From NCBI GenBank assembly GCA_949128115.1, contig OX421964.1, forward strand, positions 38,432,177 through 38,496,176: a DNA stretch of 64,000 bases. Direction: 5' to 3'. Below the pieces are notes generated by a model that ran no database searches, was not told the DNA's origin, and was given only the letters and a program-made list of their open reading frames with translations. This document shows, one piece after another, positions 35,529 through 48,269 of the stretch. Both the position numbers and the translations under genes were made by a program. Numbering within the stretch: position 1 is the stretch's first letter; the number at the start of each line of letters is the position of its first letter. The stretch comes from Anaspis maculata (lineage: Eukaryota; Arthropoda; Insecta; Coleoptera; Scraptiidae).

Positions 35529-38500
35529 AGATAATTTAGATAAGTGTACAAATAAAAATTTATGTACAAAGTATGTATAAATAAAATCAATAAATAAATA
35601 AATGAATAGATAAATATGAATATAAATATCGAACAAAACAAAACACTTTGAAAACGCACATCGTCATAACGCGTATACGGCGTATAGTCATAAGTTCCAC
35701 AGTAGGTAACTGATATAGTGCACTGGAATGCGGCGTGGCTGGGCAGCGGGCCCGCGGAGCATCGATACAGCAGGAGTACGCCGGCAGACTACCTGGTTTG
35801 ATGTGCGGGTGCTTTACTTCATACGCACATTCATTTCACCATTTCATCGGACGTCGAGCAGGGACGGTTGTTGAATATCGAGGTGTAGCAAGTAAATCAT
35901 GTTGTAAAGCTTCGCGGGATTTACACGAATGAATGAAATAACTAGCGACATCTTTTAATGATGCCTTGACTCTGAATATTCACATATACCTCGATTTCAC
36001 GGCTTCGATTTATTTTCGTCCGGATTATTTTCGGCCCGCCAAGTGCGGGTGGCTTTAATTATGTTAAGTACTTTATTTGGTGAGTTGAATGGAGTTCAAC
36101 TTACGACTCGGAACTTGAAATTAAGCTGTGAAAATTATGAATGTTTCGTTCGCATGTATATCAGTTCTGTAGATGTTTTAGTCGTCTGATGAACATGGAT
36201 GGCTTGAAGATCAAACAGTTTTGTCGCAATTCTATCCAGGAAATGAAAAAACTAAATTCCAGTTTTACAAGTTCAATACTCTTAGATCTCAAAGTTGTGA
36301 AATGAAAAAGTGAAGTTTTTAATTTTAATATGTTTTTATGCAACAGCACAGCATAACTCTGGCGCTTTGCTGGATTCATTGAAACGACGTTGAAGTCAGT
36401 GGAATGTTCCAAATTAATACAACCCGGTCGATAGACGTCATTAGCCAACTATACAGCACGTTTCTGCTGAATTTGGTTCGCATAGAGCGGGCCTGCATAG
36501 AAAGGTATATAAAGTGCAGTTCATTTAGGCGAAGTGAAGCAAGAAGCAAGACAAGCTCACAAAAGCTTGATTTACTCCCATTTCACCAACGGCGTCGGCT
36601 GTTCACTTCTTTTACAAAGATATCCATTGTATGGCGGTACTTTTCTTCCTCACTTCACTAACTTGAAACTTGACAAGAGGTGTTAAATTCCGAATAATTG
36701 TGACAAATGGATTTGACCTGGCTGAAAACTCGTAATTTCATTTCTGCCGCTCTACAGCTTATACGTTCAAGTTCTATGTAGTGAAAAGTCAGTTGCATAA
36801 TGTTTTTCTCGTAAAAGACACAGGAAGTTAGTAACTCGAATAAAAACCAACTTTTAATACTGAACGAAGTTTCGGGGAGCTTATACTCGTATACGTACCT
36901 ATACAAAAATATAACGTATGCTGGCAGTAGATTCTAGAATTTCTTATTTCTAACATGTGCCCGAACGCGAACTGCTCATTGGAATAACTTTGGAACTAAG
37001 CAGAGATAATCAAAGTCTTGAAAGCTCATTTCGCCCCTAGCAGGGAAGTCTGTCTCGCATATTATATAGTTTTTATGATTCGCCTAAAAATATGAGGCGG
37101 CAAAAGTAACGCAGCAGATTGTTGTATATTTGAGTAAGGTTGAAATTAATTCGCTACAGCAGATGTCCAATTAAACGTAAGGAATTACGAAAGTCCAACG
37201 TGTGATGCGGCAGTTCTCTTGAAACTCGAGAAATAAATCAGACGAATTAAACGAATAAGTCAAAATTGGCCCGTGCGCTCCGGTTCTGTTGGCTCTTTCT
37301 CTCCCTCTTTTTCCTGCCAGCAAGATTTCTCCCCAGACTGTGTGTGATGATAATTCAATTGAAGTTTGACCGGGAGAGCAAGGCGACACGTTTCTTGGAC
37401 GATATGGAGGAAAAGCCGCGCCAGGATTTGTACGGCAGATGTCAGAAGCTGAACTCTGAATCTATGTATCAATAAGATGTATTATCGACGGAGAGGGAGA
37501 ATTTCTGGTATCCCAATGATCCCCATGCAAGCGAGAGGAGCACCAGAGAGCACAAGGGCGAATTGTCATGCATAATGCATCGTCTCGCCCACCACACACA
37601 ATGTGCGATCTGCGTATGAGTGTCTGATGCAAGCAGACACTGCTCGCACGTGGTACGCTTTGAGAGAATTTCTAAAAAAGTGTCGCCAGCGAAAATATTC
37701 GCTTTTGTCGCGAGGCGAAATTCAAAAAATTCATCGCATTTGAAACCGAACAGATGCCACAACGGCTCTTTATTGAGACGCCCGCGGTTGATAAAATTCT
37801 CTGGAAATGTTTTCAAAAGATACATGTCGGCGGCGCTGGCATTTCATCCTTTTTTCAAGCTTTGTCTTTTACTTATTTGGAATGTACCTTTCGTGCATTT
37901 TGTTTATATTGATTGCCCCAGAGGCAAAGCTTCTTCTGTACGCAGTTGTTTTCTTTTATTTATTTACTTTGACATTTTACATAAACATTCATGAGGAGTT
38001 CGGTTCGAAATTCTTCGTCACTGAGTTACGATGTCGGTCTTGATAGCAGCTTTCTAACCGTTCGGGACTGTGACCCTTTATAGACATTGGGACTTTCCTG
38101 CGTCGCGCCGGGAGGTTTGAATTTGGAAGCAATGAACATAAAATTGTGGAAGAGATAGATAGAAATGTAGTAGATGATAATATGCTCTTATTTTATTATG
38201 ATAACTCCATATGCATTGAAGCCACATTGATAATAATAGTCCAGGACAAATTTGAACTAGAGAAGTGAGGTGGGGTATCTTTGATATAAGGCTGAATTTT
38301 GGCGAAGATATAATAGGGAGCGTACGTTCTCAACCGCCAAAAAAGCTTCCAAGTGTCCCGTTGGCGCTAGCCGAGTTATGGACTAAAAACCGCCCCTAAT
38401 AGGGTTGCTAGATTATCGACAGTTTTGGCTGTACAAGGGTTACGCAATCATCCGTTGCTAAGGGCCGATGGGAGGGAATAAAATTCAGCTAGGTGTCAAA

Positions 38501-38934
38501 ATTTATTATGAGCGGAGCAATAAGGAAATTTGCGGGGTCCGGTGCTGTTGCTTGATGTCCGCAACTCAACATACATGGAAATTTCATTTCATCTAGCGAC
38601 ATAAAAGACGTGTTTTGAAACACATCGGGCAAATCATATCCACCCGCACATGAATTTGTACACCCGAATCCAAAATAAACACGCTCTTGACAGTTAGAAC
38701 CCGTTGGGACGGACGCCTATGGCGTTCTGTAGGGCCGACAGCTAACAAACGGTCGACCAGAATGCAGTACCCTTACGCCGCCGGTCGCGTGATAATAAGG
38801 TTCCTTAGCCCCCAAACGCTGTGCTGGTTTTTCATTCTATTGCCAAAACGGTTATTTGTATACGTAAAATGAGTACAAAAATTAAAATAGTTTCCACTAA
38901 ATTCTAGATCAAAAAGGTCCAATCAACCATATGC
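35529..38934. other. No gene recognised; low-complexity AT run; weak TATA candidate
   Basis: AAAT-rich simple sequence lies at 35570-35635. A TATATAAAG at about 36505 is promoter-like but no gene follows that I can support. Overlapping frames of 118-124 codons on opposite strands at 37469-37994 have no known domains. Confidence 0.4.
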
Positions 38935-39790
38935 CTAGGCTTCATCCAATTGACCTTTCCAATTTTAGGAGATAGAAAATAGATAGTTTTTCGAGGTCAC
39001 CTTTGACGTTTTGACGTCTATGACGTTTGGACGTTTCGTTTCTGACTTTTGCCGGAATTTTGAATCGGTTAGCTATACTGTTCCCATTATCATGTGGGGA
39101 AAGTCACTGGAGCCCATAAGGGAGTTTTTAATGGACGAAGTAATAGAGTTTTTTCGTAGTAAGATGCACGTGTCTGGTGCAGCGTGATCCCTGCTGGTGC
39201 TGGTGCAGCCACACTTCCATCAAGTTTGGGTCTTTCGTGAACCGGTGCATGGTTATGATGGGTGTACCTATTCGTCTTATTCTCGACTCGCATAGAGCGA
39301 CACAACACCCTTGAACCATTTCTGTAAGTATCTTCTCAGTTTTCCACTACATATAACACACTTATTGGTAAGAACGGGGGTAAGAACAAGTGAAATCATG
39401 AAATCCATGCTGAAATCAAATGAATACACGACAGAGCGCTTGTCAGATTCGAAAAATTTCCCATTGTCAGAAACGAAATGTCATATCTCAAGAAACATAT
39501 GGCGCTTTCCAATAACTGCGACAAGACGGATACACAATGTCAAAGTGCACTTGCCAGCTCAATTCTAAACTCAGCCTCGCCAATGTTTCGATTGTGTTGA
39601 CATTTGGTGCTATTACTGCTATTGGAACGCTAGCTGTGTCAAATTGTGTCCATATATGTCGAATTGTGTCTTTATACGCCTTATTGGGAAGCGCCCAATG
39701 ACCTCGATTAACCATCTTTTATACGCATGACGTCACAGTAAAGAGAGACCTCGAAACGAAAAATTGGAGACCTCAATTCGCGCAAACAGC
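38935..39790. repeat. Dispersed repeat alpha, copy 3
   Basis: Matches 8505-9350 in the same orientation, without the two MITEs of copy 1 and with some private insertions. No coding motif is visible, so the parent element is unknown. Confidence 0.55.
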
Positions 39791-39895
39791 AGTTGAAGCG
39801 GACGGGTAGTTCCAAGCGCGCAGCGAGAAATCTGTGCAAGGCCGCGTTTCAAGGTATAGATCGATATCTTGTGAGTAGATGATCTGACAAATCTA

Positions 39896-39990
39896 CTTTC
39901 GACGACCTCCCATCCAAGTTTTGAACTGACCTAGCGTTGCTGCAGTCGAGATATTACCCGAATGGAGTGGTGTACTAGTACTATACACGC
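39896..39990. repeat. Dispersed repeat copy, possibly 5S-related SINE remnant
   Basis: Same repeat as at 6797-6900 (CGACGACCTCCCATCCAAG, then AGCGTTGCTG and TGGTGTACTA). As there, a TAG...CTA hairpin follows within about 100 bp. Confidence 0.35.
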
Positions 39991-40082
39991 ATTGCGCTTC
40001 TTTGTTTGCGAGGTTTTTCACTCGCTGAACGTTTGTTCCGCAATCGTGCTCATTGAATAACTTGTTGTTTCAACGCTTATTC

Positions 40083-42221
40083 TAGTGGGGGGGCTAGCGG
40101 AATGGTCTGTGCATTTTGTGATCAAAGCATGAAATTTGGCATACTTGTTCAGAAAACCCTCCTTCGCAATTCCAGATGTGGCGCCACGCAAGATTTTGCG
40201 CCAGAGACACTGTATTGCGGTTAATACACCTGCTAGGGGTAAATTCTGCAAAAATGGTTCCTGGCCGGTCTCTGGTACCGCAGTCGGTATTGTTAAGTTC
40301 TGTTTAGTTAAAACTACATGTAGAAATGAGTGAGGAGTACATTTTCACAAGCAAAGCTCCAAATGCTGCCTTAATACGTTGTTTTAATACAGGAAACATG
40401 GTAAAAAAATTGCCAAAACCTCGGCAAAGATATGAACGTCCTGAAAATTTCATATTCTGTCCAGAATTATGTGCCCTACTACATATCTAAAATTGCCAAA
40501 AATCGCACCTTGAAGGTTTGAGTTATTGGAGGGGGAGGTAAAAAATTGCAACTCAAAATGAAAGGTATAGAACTCGATGGAACCCGTCAATCCAATAGAT
40601 GCAAATACGTCGTAGTTCGACGCATCACAACCAGTTGATACAATTTTGGAACAAAAAGTGTCGATCATTGTTGAAGGGGGGTCGTGGGGAAGGGCGAAAC
40701 TCGGCTGGGTGGCTCTTCTTCTTCCTGGGCCATGAAGAATCGATCACGACAAGATTGGTATCTTTTCCGACTAAATTCAATGTCCTGAACTTGAATCCGA
40801 TGTGTAAATTTGGATAAAAACAAGTTCGAACAAGTTAACTTTAGAAAACCTGTTTTTTCTTTGACAATTTTCACAAAACTTTTTTTAAATGTTAGAGGTA
40901 TTCATCTTTGAAAACATCTCAGAGGTCATTAGACTAAACTATATTCTTCACGAAAATCATCCATTCGATCTGTAACTTTGTTTTTCGAGGTAGGAAAAAT
41001 CGATTTGAACTTTAGTCGGCACTGCCCGGCGTCTACTAATGACCAGAACACTACAGCATGCACCTTCAAGTAATAACTCAATACCCTGCATTGCGATTTA
41101 TGACGATTTTGTTCATGTTATAGGGAATTCAGTTCTGCACAGATCCTCAAACTTTCAAAGATGAGTCATAATTTTCCAGATAGTTTGGGCTATTTTCATT
41201 TGAAGATGCATGGTGTAGTGTTCTGGTCAGTAGTAGACGCCGGGCCCTGCCGACTAAAGTTCAAATCGATTTTTTCTATCTCGAAAAACAAAGTTACAGA
41301 TCGAATGGATGATTTTCGTGAAGAATACAGTTCAATCTAATGGCTTCTGAAATATTTCCAAAGATGAATGCCTCTAACAGTGAAAAAAGTTTTGTGAAAA
41401 TTGTCAAAGAAAAAACAGGTTTTCTTAAGTTAACTTGTTTGAACTTGTTTTTGTCAAAATTTATACACCACATTCAAGTTCAGGACATTGAATTTAGTCG
41501 GAAAAGATACCAATCTTGTCGTGATCGATTCTTCATGGCCCAGGAAGAAAAAGAGCCACCCAGCCGAGTTTCGCCCTCCCCCGCGACCCCCCTCCAACAA
41601 TGATCGACACTTTTTGTGCCAAAATTGTATCAACGGGATGTGATGCGTCGAACTACGATGTATTTGCATCCATTGGATTGACGGGTTCCATCGAGTTCCA
41701 TACCTTTAATTTTGTGTTGCAATTTTTTACCCCCCCTCCAATAACTCGAAGTCTCGGGGTGCGATTTCTGACAATTTCAGATATGTAGTAGAGCACTTAA
41801 TTCTGAACAGAATATCAAATTTCCAGGACGTTCATATCTTTGCCGAAGTTTTGGCAAATTTTTTACCATGTTTCCTGTACTAAAACAAAGTTGGCCTTAA
41901 AATGCATTGAAACAACGTATAAAGGCAGCATTTGAAACTTTGCTTGTGAAAATGCACTCCTCACCCATTTCTATATGTAGTTTTAGCTAAACAGAACTAA
42001 AAAATACCGACTGCGGTACCAGAGACCGGCCAGGAAACATTTTTGCAGAATTTACCCCTAGCAGGTATATTAACCGCAATACAGTGCCTCTGGTGCGAAA
42101 TCTTGCGTGGCGCCACATCTGGAATTGCGAAGGAGGGTCTTCTGAACACGTATGCCAAATTTCATGCTTTTATCACAAAATGCACAGATCATTCCATTTT
42201 TGGCCGTTAACCCCGCCACTA
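40083..42221. mobile_element. Foldback element F6 (TAG...CTA group), 2139 bp
   Basis: Left terminus TAGTGGGGGGGCTAGCGG; right terminus, read inward, TAGTGGCGGGGTTAACGG. Both flanks carry ttc. Arms of about 1 kb (to about 41064 and from about 41206) pair closely; AAATTTGGCATACTTGTTCA near the left end and its complement near the right are one example. The inner part is related to element A. Paired frames at 40665-40874 and 41340-41603 are mirror images, not separate genes. Confidence 0.85.
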
Positions 42222-42681
42222 TTCAAGTAAATAGCTATTTTTCTGGAGAGAGTCTAAAGAACTATACCAAATTTAATCAGCACAAATAATTCTGTTACAC
42301 CTTCTGCAAACAGAACCGCTTTATGGAAATAGAATTCAAGGTAAGTGTAAGTAAGTGAGTTTTTATCCAGATGCTAACTATACACGGCCGTCCCGGTTTC
42401 AAATTATTGTATGAGAGCCTCAGGATTCCATTTCTACTGCACAAGCACTCTATTTATGTTTAAAGAAACATCCCCCCAAACAACTATATTCTGTGACAAG
42501 TGTGCATATTATACTCGTACTGGAGCATAATAATACATCTGGTAACAAAACGTCTGCGACTAACGCCATTATTTCCAGAATGTTGGCACAATACGTAGTG
42601 TTTATTCTTTCACGAACAAAGTTAACATGAAAACTAATAATAAAAAAGGATCTCACATCGTGAAGGTGGAAAGCGTTATTT

Positions 42682-43976
42682 GCTGTGTCTAGATACACGC
42701 TAACGTGTACGCAAAGTTGAAGATTAGGTGCACGCGAAACGTCATAGTGTGTATATGACGTCAGCTTTTAGCTTGCCCCAACTTATATTTTTAAGGTACA
42801 CGCGAAATTATTGTGATGGCGTTTTGTGGGCGGGCTGTCATGTCAACAGCCAGCGGGTAGTAGATGCGTTAGTCTCGACGATCGGTACCTACTATGATGA
42901 TGAAGTGTGGACAAACGTTCACGTCGTTTTCTAAGTTTGAAACAGCTTTTAAGGACGGTGTTGAATTGGTAAAATAAGCGTTGCGAAATCAATCCCTGTG
43001 GGTTTATTCCTTGACGGATTCTTACCATTTTGGTCTGCTTTGAAAGCTACAAGCTACAAGGGTGTACTGTGGTTTGAGTCCATTGGCATTTCCAAAATTC
43101 AAAAATAATCTGGACTATTTTACTTTTCTTGGGCTTTGGCGAAGAAGGAGGGAACTTGCGATGAAATATGCAAGGGCCTTTCTTGTAGACAATAAAATTT
43201 ACAACACTTTCTCTGCAGGTAGGTACTTTTTTCCAAGTGCCATCGATCACGAGATGAACGCAAAAAAACTGATCTTCAAGTTCTTCTCGAGGTCACAACG
43301 GCCGAAGCTCACACCTGATGATTCTTGAGGATTTTTAGTATGTTAAACTACATGGTTAACTGAGCTTATAAATTAATGAAAATCCGGCAGGGTTCAATTT
43401 TTTTTTCGCGATTTGCGATCTCACCATCCAAAATTCTTGGACTACTTCCGTGTATAATGAACGGTTTTCGGTTTCATAGCTTTTAAGAGCTGTTTGCTTA
43501 AAATTAAAAAAACGACGTGAACGTTTGTCCACATTTCATCATCATAGGTAGAATAGGTACCGATCGTCGAGATTACCGCATTCACTACTAGCCCGCCCGC
43601 AAAGCGCCATCACAATAATTTCGCGTGTACCTTAAAAATATAAGTTGGGGCACGCTAAAAGCTGACGTCATATACACACTATGGCCCGTATTCATAGTCA
43701 GATCTTATGTCTTGAGACGACCTTATTCAATTTTGAAACGCTGATTTTTCCCAAACACAACCTTAGGAAGATGTGGGTGTATTTGATTATGTTATTGAAT
43801 ATTCCCAAGATGATAACTAAATGTATAAAACCATCTTAGTTCAAGTCTGTGTCTAAATAAACATGGTCTTAAGACCACCTTATATATAAGATCTGACTAT
43901 GAATACGGGCCTATGACGTTTCGCGTGCACCTAATTTTCAACTTTGCGTACACGTTAGCGTGTACCTAGACACAGC
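42682..43976. mobile_element. Foldback element G, with a nested MITE, 1295 bp
   Basis: Left terminus GCTGTGTCTAGATACACGCT; right terminus, read inward, GCTGTGTCTAGGTACACGCT. The left arm runs to about 42955 and the right arm starts about 43460. The right arm is interrupted by the MITE at 43684-43910. Termini differ from the TAG...CTA group and no target duplication is clear. A 68-codon frame in the left arm has no recognisable domain. Confidence 0.75.
43684..43910. mobile_element. MITE nested in element G, 227 bp
   Basis: Termini GCCCGTATTCATAGTCAGAT and ATCTGACTATGAATACGGGC are exact inverse copies. Both flanks carry ctatg. The intact left arm of G (complement) reads acacactatgacgtttcg with a single ctatg, which proves the boundaries and a 5-bp target duplication. 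The terminal TATTCATAGTC is shared with the MITE at 2141-2377. Confidence 0.9.
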
Positions 43977-44485
43977 GATTTCATAATGATCAGTTTTGTC
44001 AGTTGTGTTTTGTTTGTTACTAAACTCACTGGAGATCAAGACGCCCGAATAAGACACATCTGCACAATTGGCGGAGGAGCCGTACATTTGCTAAGCTGAT
44101 GAACTTTGGAGCCAATGAACTGGGGTGGTCAATGTTGGAATATATCGAAACGAGAATAGGGTCTAATCTGTAACGTTTAAACGGGCCAGTGATATTTTAA
44201 AAGACGCTGGTTACATAGGAACGATCAGAAATCGGATTTTCAATTGGCTAATTTTTTTTTATCGGCCTTTAAATTTTAACGGGTTTGATACAGAATCGCC
44301 ACTGATGGCTTGCTGAATGTTGACGAATGGTTTGGAGCAAACCCGAAAGGCCAGTCGAGGCTTTCTATTCAACCCCGGTAAATTTCAACGGCATCATTTA
44401 CAGAATAGATCCTATTGGCCGTTTTATTCAAGTCGATCCAAGAAGACAAGACAAGACAAGAACCCGAGTTGAAGTTAGGGTAATC

Positions 44486-44722
44486 GGCCTTATTCTCTAT
44501 GCCATTGAAAATTTTCAATATTGAAAATGGGATTTTGAAGAGCTAAAATTGATCTTAAGACTGGGTTAACAAGTACGTACTATGCCAGTTCAGGCAGGGA
44601 TTCAGGTCTAATTTCCATCCATATTTGGGATCCCAGCCTAATATGCTTACGTACCGAAATCAACCAGAGAGAAAAACGAAACATTTTCAATTTTCAATTT
44701 CAATGGCATAGAGAATAAGGCC
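44486..44722. mobile_element. MITE, 237 bp, GGCCTTATTCTCTATGCC termini
   Basis: GGCCTTATTCTCTATGCCAT at the left has its exact complement ATGGCATAGAGAATAAGGCC at the right, and the arms continue through TTGAAAATTTTCAAT-like sequence. An AAGAC repeat precedes it at 44444-44460. No coding frame. Confidence 0.75.
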
Positions 44723-45344
44723 AAATACTAGTAGTAGTACCTAGTAGGATAGTAGGGGGTAGGACAAAATGCGTCAAAAGGTTTGACAACCACGATTGAC
44801 GTTGAAACTTGCTGCTGCTGTCATATGATTCCTGTCAAAAGGTGACATGCTGTCACGCCATCTAACCCTTGCAATGTACGCCCGCCCCGCCACTCCCATT
44901 AGGGACCGCACCGGACGGCTAGCTGTCGGGGAGAAGTTTCGCAGTAAACTCTTGAGCCATGAATAAATATACAAATAGGTAATAGATGTGTTTGGTGTTT
45001 GTGAAGCAGAAGTTTTATCCTGGTAGAGGCAGTGGCTGAATAACTTCAATTCTGTCTTTTTTGCATATTGCAGCAAAGCTCACATAAATGTCAGCAGTAG
45101 AGGAAGCATGCGGGTTTTGGGCCACCCATTTGAGCCAAAAAAAATTCTTTTCGATTCGGAAAGACTGCACCGATTTCCACGAGATCCACTTCTATGTGGG
45201 GCGTGGGGGTCAACTGACACTGTCGGGAGAGACCTCAAACCGCTCAATATCTCTGAAAAGGATATTCGAGCTTCACTCCTCTTGAAAGCTTCAAAACTAG
45301 GAGTCATCAACAGGAAGACTTGAATTCGTTTTTTGGGGCTCATA

Positions 45345-45958
45345 TTCAGCAGTCTACGGCGAAATCAGCCCACAGCTCAAACGTCTCACCGGAAAACAGT
45401 CCACGACGCATTTATCCCCGAGTTCTGCTACCGCGAAGACATCCACTGCTGGAAAGATCCAACGGAAAAAGGTCCACAACGCATTTATCCCCGAGTTCTG
45501 CTACCGCTAAAACGATCCACCGGAGAAAAAAGTCCACAACGCATTCATCCCCGAGTTCTAACACCGCAAAGATATCCACTGGTCAAACGTCCCACCAGAA
45601 AAAAGTCCACGACTCATTTATTTTCGAGTTCTACCACCGTAAAAACATCCACTGCTAAAACGATCCGCCAGAAAAAGGTCCACCACGCATTTATCCACTG
45701 TCCGGACCTTCCCATAGTCCCAATGAGTTCCCAATGAGCGGTGGACTTTTTTCCGGGGGGGACATTTGAGCCGTGGGATGATTTATCGGTGTGAAAACTC
45801 AGGAATAAATGCGTGGTGGACCTTTTTCCGGTAGACCGTTTGAGCAGTGGATGTCTTTGCGGTGTCAGAATTCGGGGATAAATGCGTGGTGGACTTTTTT
45901 TCCGGTGAATCGTTTTAGCAGCGGATGTCTTCGCGGTGGGAGAACTCGGGGATAAATA
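45345..45958. repeat. Inverted pair of tandem-repeat arrays, unit about 73 bp
   Basis: From about 45345 to 45700 four to five direct copies of a unit with CGCATTTATCCCCGAGTTCT, then CCACTGCT and CCACCGGAAAAA follow one another: CGCA starts at 45407, 45480, 45540, about 45613 and 45686, one unit being 60 bp. From about 45735 to 45958 about three copies of the same unit run in the opposite orientation (GGGGATAAATGCGTGGTGGA). The centre is near 45715. The 73-bp period is not a multiple of three, so long frames across it shift between units. Confidence 0.8.
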
Positions 45959-48130
45959 GATAGATAGATTAGATTGTACCTGCACACTAAATCAGATTTT
46001 TCTGCCTCTTTCAAGAAGCATCGCGTTGCCTTAGTTCTTGCTTGGTCCCATTATTGCTCATTTTCAACTACTGACGTGCCACTTACAGGTGTGAACATTC
46101 AAAACTGACTAACTGAGGAGGTTATGTCATCCGGTAGACTTCTCGGTGACGCCCTGTTCGTCTAGTTTCTCAAGTCGGTCCACTGAGAGATCGTCATGAC
46201 AGCAAATAGAACCTCATCACTTCCCTTGCCCTCTCTACATTGCAGGAAACAGTTTATCACTTCGATTTTGAGGTCAGCTTTTCCAAATAAGCAAAGGATT
46301 TTCTTCGAAACCTGATACATGCATGACCCAGAGTTTACAATCCTTGATTCAGTTCTCCATAGGTCACCTCGTGGTGCCAGTAGCGAAATCATTTTTCAGC
46401 CGTTTTTTGGCTATGCGACGCACTGCAGGATGTTTTATCACTTCCACAGATCGAAAAAAATCGCCCTTGAACAAGTCGCAGGATACGCGCTATCTTTCCT
46501 TCCCCCTGTTTTAACCGCACAGAAATCCACCGGGGACTTTTTGCTGGTGCCGCGCGTTAAACACGGCCTTCAGCAGAGCCACATGATAAATCATAAAATT
46601 TTATAACGTGAAACGGTCCCAAAGAACACCACAATATCTCTCAATACCACCACCACTACTCCATTATACTACTATCTACTATCGACGTGTATCTGCTGCT
46701 GCCATGGCTGCGGCCAGCAGTCAGAGTCCATCCACCATTTATCATTTTCCGTAAGGGCGAGCTCGGGCATTCGTTTTTCCTCTCTCTTTGCTTTTCTATT
46801 TGCGGTAACGTAATAAAATCCGAAGTGGCCGCCGGCTAGAGAGATGCTTTATAATTCACTGGGTCAATATGCGGTTTAACTTGTAATAAATACTCAGATC
46901 TCTTCTCTTTATACTCCTTTGGGTCCGTCTCTGTTCTGGCTGGCTGCTCGTTTCTGACCGCCGAGCTTCGACCAGAATAATTAGCCTCCGCAACCACCTT
47001 TTTGGCGGAGTGCAGGAGGAGAACCCCGGATGTGCAAGTCTCCCAGAGAGTCCACCGCTTTATGCACAAAGTTCCAATGTGCGGTGCATATAGTTGGTAG
47101 AGTAGGTGTAGAATGGTTTTTGATGTATTTGCCTTTCTGCCGCATGCCACATCAGATTTACATTTTAATCATCTGAATGGTTTTAATTCAATCAATGGAT
47201 GACATCAGCTGTCATTGTGGGCAAGTTGTTCAAAATCTGTAGGCCAGCAGGACGCGTGTTTGATAGTTTGATGTCTCCCAATATTCATTTTAGTAACGTG
47301 TCCCCTAATTACACAAATAACAGTCAGGCAATACCTACGTTATTAGCACAAGGGGCTTGAAACAAATTGATTCTTTACTCTTGTCACTTGAGACCCTATT
47401 TCTTCGGTAGAAACTTCTCTACCCTGTCCCTGGACTAGTTCCCGGCGTATAGATCTCCACAGCGAGGCAAATTTTGATAAAGAGTTTCACCAGGTGACAC
47501 ACTGGTCAACTCGAGCGAGAATTTTCCAACATTTGCGTCCTCGATTTTTGAGAGCTGTTTTTAGTTTCAAGGACATTATAACTAGCAGGTCGGTCATAAT
47601 TTCTGAAAAAAAATGACGGAACTCAAATTGGAAGAAGTTTGACAGGCAATTGGGTGAGGATTCCAGAAAAAAAAACGACACATGTGAAGGTACAAAATTT
47701 GACTGGGGTATAGTACGTTCACTCCTACCATAATTATTCTAGTCGGCTATGAGATTTTGTTTTTAAGTTTCCAAATCTTGATTTGGAAACTCCCTAGAAC
47801 TTGGCAGCTGGTTGCACTGATGTTTGAAAGCTCAAGCTTGACTCTGTCATAATGGAGTATTATACTAATTTTTTTTCGATTGGAATGGAAACTACATTGT
47901 AAAATAATTGACCCGTGTTTTTTTATTCGGTCAAGAATCGTACTGTTTGAGCGCAATAAATAAATAACATCAACTAGTTCTGACGTCACAGCAAGTCACT
48001 GCCTATCCGCTATGTGCATTCAGTCGAGTAGCGACCTCTCGCAGCCGAAAATAACACAAATAGGCATCCTTCAGTTCCGTAAATCACCACTTTCACCACC
48101 ACTTCTCCACTTTCTTTACTAGTCGACTAG
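45959..48130. other. No gene recognised
   Basis: About 2.2 kb of unassigned sequence. It includes the short dispersed repeat at 47738-47820 shared with 32661-32745. Frames of up to about 104 codons (46836-47150 minus) have no known domains. Confidence 0.45.
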
Positions 48131-48200
48131 ATGGCCTACTAGTCGAATGGGACGCGTACCTGCTCGGCAAAGTGGAGCTCCGGGTTCGATTCCCGGTAAT
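48131..48200 (+). mobile_element. tRNA-like SINE head
   Basis: TGGCCTACTAGTCGAATGGG resembles an A box and CGGGTTCGATTCCCGG at 48181-48196 is a good B box and T arm. The spacing fits a tRNA-derived head. Stems are incomplete, so it is not a normal tRNA gene. The body appears to end at F7, which begins about 70 bp later; no target duplication is seen. Confidence 0.5.
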
Positions 48201-48269
48201 GTAAGTCTGGGTGATGTGTCGTGAAATAGATTTTTGAACTGCAATTGATAAAGCCATATAAACTCCTTT

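Noticed and set aside
36495..36560. Promoter at a TATATAAAG box
   Set aside because: No supportable transcript, initiator or coding frame follows; TATA-like strings are expected in AT-rich DNA.
45345..45958. CRISPR-like array
   Set aside because: Units are adjacent and similar over their full 73 bp with no unique spacers, and the array reverses orientation. The genome also looks animal.
45320..45985. Repetitive protein genes in three frames
   Set aside because: Unit length is not a multiple of three and several frames are open on both strands, as expected for a tandem repeat without stops rather than a gene.
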